Origin: Mycolicibacterium flavescens
Lineage (GTDB): Bacteria > Actinomycetota > Actinomycetes > Mycobacteriales > Mycobacteriaceae
Direction: 5' to 3'
Assembly (NCBI GenBank): GCA_900637135.1
Contig: LR134353.1
Coordinates: 1,054,001-1,118,000 of the forward strand
Length of the DNA: 64,000 bases
Shown here one piece after another: positions 60,289 through 64,000 of this stretch (positions are counted from its first letter, which is position 1; each line of letters opens with the position of its first letter). A program made the translations under genes and the position numbers. A model generated the notes under the pieces. It saw nothing but the letters and a program-made list of their open reading frames with translations. It had not been told where the DNA came from and made no database searches.

Positions 60289-60696
60289 ATGTCCGTCGCG
60301 GCGATCGAACGCCCGTCATCGCAGCCCAGGCGCGCGCTGTCCGTCGCCTCCAGCACCGGTGCAATCGGTGGGCCCGGCCACGTCCTCGTGACAGTGACCG
60401 GTGAGGTCGACGCCGCCAACGCCAAGGAGTTCGCGGCTCTGGTCGCTGAAACGATCGCGGACGCACAGCACGTCACCCTTGATCTGTCCGGTCTGGGCTT
60501 CTTCGCCTTCGACGGGGTCACCGCCCTTCGCGCCCTCAACGCCCGGCTCCTTCGGGCCGGTGTGCCGTGGCGCGTGCTGCCCGGTGCCGTCGTGTCCAGG
60601 GTTCTCGCACTGTGTGATCCCGAGGAGCTGATTCCGGTGGTCCGCGTGAACCCGCCGACGCCGCCTCGCAGACCCCGACTGCGGCTGGTGGGCTAG
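60289..60696 (+). CDS. STAS-domain protein lacking the phosphorylatable Ser
   Basis: A 135-residue STAS domain: VLVTVTGEVDAANAKEF, VTLDLSGLGFFAFDGVTAL. Where RsbV proteins have Ser (FLGSAG) this one has Phe (FFAFDG), so it cannot be switched by the usual phosphorylation. A SigF-like promoter upstream suggests a feedback role. The tail is Pro/Arg-rich. Its partner is unknown. Confidence 0.86.
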   Translation: MSVAAIERPSSQPRRALSVASSTGAIGGPGHVLVTVTGEVDAANAKEFAALVAETIADAQHVTLDLSGLGFFAFDGVTALRALNARLLRAGVPWRVLPGAVVSRVLALCDPEELIPVVRVNPPTPPRRPRLRLVG

Positions 60697-60885
60697 TTCG
60701 CACCCCTTCCTGTGACGGTCGTGGCGCCTGTTGTTGATTTGCTGCCGTGTCGCCTGTGATTTACCGCTCACTTTGTCGACGAAAGGTAAGAAACCTTTAT
60801 AAATGCTGTCGACCACATTATTCGGAAAGTCTTGCGGTAGCAGTATTTACACAGGTCATGGACTGTCTTGGAGTTGCCGAAATTT

Positions 60886-60902
60886 GGTAACAATCGGGTA
60901 AC
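60886..60902. promoter_or_regulatory. GGTAAC-N5-GGTAAC direct repeat
   Basis: GGTAACAATCGGGTAAC, same build as the element at 56848-56864, in the 385-base gap before the beta-propeller gene. GlnR/MtrA-like. The gap also holds a TAGAAT box at about 60992 and CAGGT repeats near 60931-60950. Confidence 0.45.
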
Positions 60903-61081
60903 GCACGCTTTTCTAAGCGGTGTCTGAGAGGTTCACAGGTCGTCTCAGGTGCCGCTTTTCGCACCGCCGCGGGATGTCGGATTTCGTCGCTAGAATCGGT
61001 TCAGACCGCGCCGATTTGGCGCGTTATGACTTGAAATCTAGGGCCGGTTGCACGCGATGCCGGTGGAGGTACCGATTTTCG

Positions 61082-62098
61082 ATGGTTGACTTTTTGATGC
61101 CTGAACATGCGCCTACGGCGATGGGTGCGGTGAAGCTGAGCCGAGGACCGATCGGCGATATCGCCGCAACCGGCACCGGTGCAACCGTGGTGACGCACCC
61201 GGGCGACGACAGCGTCGCGGTGCTCAATCCCCGCACCCTCGCCGCTGAGGCCATAGTCGCAGTCCACGGTGAGCCCTTCGCGGTGGCAGTCCACGACGAC
61301 CGCGCTTACATCAGCACGTCGTCCTGGACCCACAAGGACGAGGTGACGGTCCTGGACACCGCGACCAAGTCGGTGATCGCTTCGTATCCGCTGGCGGACA
61401 ACGTCACGGCACTGGTCGTGAGCCCCGACGGCAAGCGCGTCTACGCCGGTCGAACCGGTGACGGGCGCATCGACGTCGCGGTGATCGACATCCCCGCCGA
61501 CCGCGTGGGCACCATCGACATCGCGACCGGCGCGGGCATCGGCATCGATGCCCTCGCGATCGACCCGACCGGAACGCGGCTGTACGTCGCGACCACCGAC
61601 GCGCGGGGCAGCGCGGTCCTCACCGTCGAACTCGAGACCGGCCGGGTCGGCGGTGCGGTGCGTATCGGTGCGCCAATTCGCGATATCGCGCTCGCCGACG
61701 GCGCGGCGTTCGTCCTGAGCTCGGACCGGACCCGCGGTGGTGTGGTCCACGTGATCGAGTTGTCCTCGGGACGCATCACCGATGTCATCGAGGTCGGCCG
61801 CGCCCCAACGCAGCTCGCGATGGGCGAGGACAAGAGTAGGGCCTACATCGTCGACTATGACCACGTCGCGGTGCTGTGCACGCTGACCCTTCAGATCGTC
61901 GACACGATCACCGTCGACGGCCGGCCGTCCTGCGTGGCAGTCGATTCGCATGGTGGCCGGCTCTACGTGGCCGACTACTCGGGCGGGGTGGCGATGTTCG
62001 CCGTCAACGCGTCGATGCCGCTGCTGTATTCGGAGTTCGTCGCGACGGACCCGATCGTCGCCCCCAAGGTGCGCGAGCTGGAGCCGGTCACCGCTTAG
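61082..62098 (+). CDS. YVTN-type beta-propeller protein (Rv1057-like)
   Basis: About 338 residues of repeated blades. Examples of the blade pattern are DDSVAVLNPRTLAAE, DEVTVLDTATKSVIAS, GKRVYAGRTGDG and GRLYVADYSGGVAMF. This is the YncE/YVTN seven-bladed type known in M. tuberculosis as Rv1057, an envelope-stress-induced protein. No signal peptide is visible. The ATG at 61082 has GGAGG about 12 bases upstream and TACCGA six bases before it. The frame is open from 60920, but that extension is Arg/Ser-rich and crosses a TAGAAT box. Confidence 0.82.
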   Translation: MVDFLMPEHAPTAMGAVKLSRGPIGDIAATGTGATVVTHPGDDSVAVLNPRTLAAEAIVAVHGEPFAVAVHDDRAYISTSSWTHKDEVTVLDTATKSVIASYPLADNVTALVVSPDGKRVYAGRTGDGRIDVAVIDIPADRVGTIDIATGAGIGIDALAIDPTGTRLYVATTDARGSAVLTVELETGRVGGAVRIGAPIRDIALADGAAFVLSSDRTRGGVVHVIELSSGRITDVIEVGRAPTQLAMGEDKSRAYIVDYDHVAVLCTLTLQIVDTITVDGRPSCVAVDSHGGRLYVADYSGGVAMFAVNASMPLLYSEFVATDPIVAPKVRELEPVTA

Positions 62099-62113
62099 GG
62101 AGCGCAGAAAGGG

Positions 62114-62995
62114 TCACGACATTCGCAGCTCGTGCGCGGCGACGGCGAAGATTTCGTCGCCTGAGCCGATCGCGACGAAGTGCCCTGCTCCGTCGACGGG
62201 ATGCCATACCGAACCCGGCATCGAATGCGACACCGCCTTGTTGATCGGATCGGGCACGAGTCGGTCGTCGAGCCCCTGCCACAGATGCACCGGCCTCGCG
62301 ATCCGCGAGATGTCGAAGTCCCACGCCCGGTAGAGCACTTCCGCGTCACGGACCAAGCCGTCCGAGCCGTGAGCGAAGCATTCGGCGACCGCATTCATGA
62401 ACGTCGTTTCGACCTCCGGGCGACTCAGTATCTGTCGGTCGTGCTCACCGACCGACCTGCGGAGGGTCTTGACGAATCCGTCGCGCCTGTTCTTGGCGGA
62501 GTATCCGAGCGCGGCATACATGAGGCGAAAAGCGGGCTTGAACCGTAGCGCGAGGAAGCCGCCAAGGGCATCGATCTTCGACAGGTACGGCGCCGCGGAG
62601 TTGTCACCGAAAGCGCCGTAACTGCCGGGCGCGATACTGCTGACATGGCGCAGCCGCCCGCTGTCGATGTAGGCGGCGGCCGCCAGCGCCCATGGGCCGC
62701 CTTCCGACCAGCCCGTCACGCCGAACTCCCGGTAGCCCAACGCATCCGCGATGGTCGTCAGGTCGTCGGCCCAGCCCGCGTACGACCGGACCTTCTGAAC
62801 GCTCGACTGTCCCATACCCGGGCGGTCGACGCCGACGAGCCGGATCCCGTTCTTGGCCGCCGAGTCCGCCAACAGCAGGACCTCCAAGCGGCTGCTGGGC
62901 CCACCGTGGTTGTGCATGACAAGGGGACCGTTCGGGTCGCCGACCTCGGCGAGGGCCAGTCGACGACCGTCGCGCGTCCTCACTTCCGCAGTCAC
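62114..62995 (-). CDS. Alpha/beta hydrolase
   Basis: A 293-residue hydrolase with the oxyanion segment HNHGGPSSR, the nucleophile elbow GWSEGG, an acid in GLDDRLVP and the base His in GAGHFV. The GTG start has GGAAGGA five bases upstream. It is convergent with the beta-propeller gene (15-base gap). No substrate can be assigned. Confidence 0.87.
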   Translation of the reverse strand: MTAEVRTRDGRRLALAEVGDPNGPLVMHNHGGPSSRLEVLLLADSAAKNGIRLVGVDRPGMGQSSVQKVRSYAGWADDLTTIADALGYREFGVTGWSEGGPWALAAAAYIDSGRLRHVSSIAPGSYGAFGDNSAAPYLSKIDALGGFLALRFKPAFRLMYAALGYSAKNRRDGFVKTLRRSVGEHDRQILSRPEVETTFMNAVAECFAHGSDGLVRDAEVLYRAWDFDISRIARPVHLWQGLDDRLVPDPINKAVSHSMPGSVWHPVDGAGHFVAIGSGDEIFAVAAHELRMS

Positions 62996-63094
62996 ATCGT
63001 CCTTCCACCAAATTGCGTTGAACCTTCGTCGCGGCTGTCCCGTCGTACCACCTGAAAGGCCACCGGGGCCTTCGGGTCACGAAGGGAGCGCGGT

Positions 63095-63388
63095 ATGCGC
63101 GCAATACTGTTGACAATGGTCGGGCTGGCCGCGGTGGCATGCGGTGTGATTCTCACGCCGGCGGCCATCGCGTCGGCGGCTGATTCGGCGGAGCTGACCA
63201 TCGCCACACTCGAGGCCCAAGGCTTCGACGTCAAGGTCAATCGGATCGGGAGTGCGCCCCTCGACGAGTGCGTCGTCACCGATATCCGAAATGCTCGTGA
63301 GCGAACCGAATTGGTGCGACGAGGCGACGATCTGGTGCAGGTGGTGGCCCAGCGCACGATCACCGTCATCGCGGATTGCTCACGCTGA
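63095..63388 (+). CDS. Small secreted protein, paralogue of the next gene
   Basis: A 97-residue protein with signal peptide (MVGLAAVACGVILTPAAIAS) cut near ASA-ADSAE. The mature part contains LEAQGFDVKVNRIG, LDECVVTDIRN and a final ITVIADCSR, with two conserved cysteines. The same pattern occurs in the convergent neighbour. AAGGGAG precedes the ATG. Function unknown. Confidence 0.82.
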   Translation: MRAILLTMVGLAAVACGVILTPAAIASAADSAELTIATLEAQGFDVKVNRIGSAPLDECVVTDIRNARERTELVRRGDDLVQVVAQRTITVIADCSR

Positions 63389-63444
63389 TGCGGCGGCTTC
63401 GGTGTAGTTGGTCGCGCTTGCCGCAACAAACCACACCGAAGTCG

Positions 63445-63768
63445 CTAGCGACCGCTGCAGTCCAGCGACACCGAGATCGGCTTGCTGATGGTCACGGGGA
63501 ACAGCACCCCGTCCTGATTTCCGCCGAGCAGGGGCACCAGCTGGGTGAACTCCTGGGGATTGCGCACGCTGGTGACCACGCAGTCGGACAGCGGGGCCGT
63601 GCCGATCTTGTCGATGGTCACGTTGTACCCCTGATCCTGCAGCTTGCTGATGACCTCCTGGGCCGATTCCTGATCGTCGGCCGATGCGACGCCCGCGGGC
63701 AGCATGACAGCCGCGCACACGACGGTGGCGACTCCGGCGAGGGTCCGTGTGGTCCGCATGCGGTCCAT
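63445..63768 (-). CDS. Small secreted protein, paralogue of the preceding gene
   Basis: A 107-residue protein with signal peptide (TLAGVATVVCAAVMLPAG) cut near ASA-DDQES. The mature part shows LQDQGYNVTIDKIG, LSDCVVTSVRN and a final ISVSLDCSGR, clearly related to the convergent protein. The ATG at 63768 follows AGGGA; ATG 63759 is the alternative. Function unknown. Confidence 0.82.
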   Translation of the reverse strand: MDRMRTTRTLAGVATVVCAAVMLPAGVASADDQESAQEVISKLQDQGYNVTIDKIGTAPLSDCVVTSVRNPQEFTQLVPLLGGNQDGVLFPVTISKPISVSLDCSGR

Positions 63769-63777
63769 GATTCCCTA

Positions 63778-64000
63778 TCAGCGCTCGGCGCGCTGGTAAG
63801 CAGTCACAACCGCGGCGCCCCCGAGCCCGATGTTGTGCTGCAGCGCGGCGGTGACGCCCTCGACCTGTCGCTTGTCGGCCGCACCGCGCAACTGCCACGT
63901 CAGCTCCGCGCACTGCGCGAGACCCGTCGCACCGAGCGGGTGTCCCTTGGAGATCAGCCCGCCGGAGGGGTTGACCACCCACCGCCCGCCGTAGGTGGTG
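63778..64000 (-). CDS. Thiolase-family protein (SCP-x type), C-terminal part only
   Basis: The last 74 or so residues of a thiolase/lipid-transfer protein. [17 protein letters not shown] is the thiolase C-terminal active-site region with the catalytic His. [13 protein letters not shown] closes the fold. The start lies beyond the right edge of the window. A role in beta-oxidation of fatty acid or sterol side chains is likely for this type. Confidence 0.9.
   Translation of the reverse strand, partial: TTYGGRWVVNPSGGLISKGHPLGATGLAQCAELTWQLRGAADKRQVEGVTAALQHNIGLGGAAVVTAYQRAER

Noticed and set aside
60920..61081. Longer start (GTG 60920) for the beta-propeller protein, giving about the length of Rv1057
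   Set aside because: The added 54 residues are Arg/Ser/Cys-rich and cross a TAGAAT promoter-like box. The ATG at 61082 has better start signals. Alignment with Rv1057 would decide.

Overview
The window is high-GC (about two thirds G+C) actinobacterial DNA and reads as a fast-growing, free-living Mycobacterium (Mycolicibacterium). The evidence is an antigen-85 mycolyltransferase, DUF732 and other mycobacterial secreted small proteins, a 13E12-type DUF222/HNH protein, a TetR–R2lox pair like Rv0232–Rv0233, a DosR-type fdxA and WS/DGAT pair, and many TANNNT promoter boxes placed exactly six bases before a start codon, as expected of leaderless mycobacterial mRNAs. No prophage, insertion sequence, CRISPR array or rRNA was seen.

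Left part (1–18,850). A triacylglycerol/wax-ester synthase (cut by the window edge) and a 7Fe ferredoxin carry DosR-type palindromes upstream, which points to hypoxia control. A TMEM175-type channel, a cytosolic GH3 glycosidase, a DoxX protein and a Cys-containing HTH regulator follow. A tightly overlapping narK-narG-narH-narJ-narI operon supplies nitrate uptake and respiration. Beyond it are a ZIP metal transporter, two tandem DUF4383 membrane proteins with SigF-like promoters, a 35-residue Cys/His-rich peptide that looks like a small metallothionein, and propionyl-CoA synthetase divergent from an epoxide-hydrolase-like enzyme.

Middle part (18,850–41,880). This holds an orphan KdpD sensor kinase, the DUF222/HNH protein, an SDR plus FAD oxidoreductase pair, a RecQ-like remnant, and a tRNA with a UAA (Leu) anticodon and an unusually short variable loop. 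A LuxR/TPR regulator precedes a methyltransferase. Two exported hydrolases form an operon, and a secreted protein is built of PHAESSA repeats. The tetR–R2lox operon has a TetR-type palindrome and a perfect CRP-type site. Next come a multi-span membrane protein, three coupled membrane-anchored proteins, NDH-2 and cyanase.

Right part (41,880–64,000). A run of exported proteins includes a Ser-rich protein with a C39-like peptidase domain and an exported amidase broken by a one-base frameshift. There is also an ArsR/SRPBCC pair with its operator and a putative metallopeptidase next to an S51 peptidase. The complete ectABCD operon makes ectoine and hydroxyectoine. It is divergent from a DUF732 gene, and antigen 85 follows. 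A partner-switching cluster (GAF-ANTAR, STAS, HATPase, STAS) has no sigma factor beside it. The window ends with a beta-propeller protein like Rv1057, two convergent secreted paralogues and a truncated thiolase.

Together the genes describe an organism equipped for low oxygen (DosR-type boxes, nitrate respiration, lipid storage, NDH-2), osmotic stress (ectoines, KdpD) and general stress (SigF-like promoters, partner switching). The least explained items are the Cys/His micro-protein, the PHAESSA protein, the C39-like exported protein and the membrane module at 36.9–39.9 kb.
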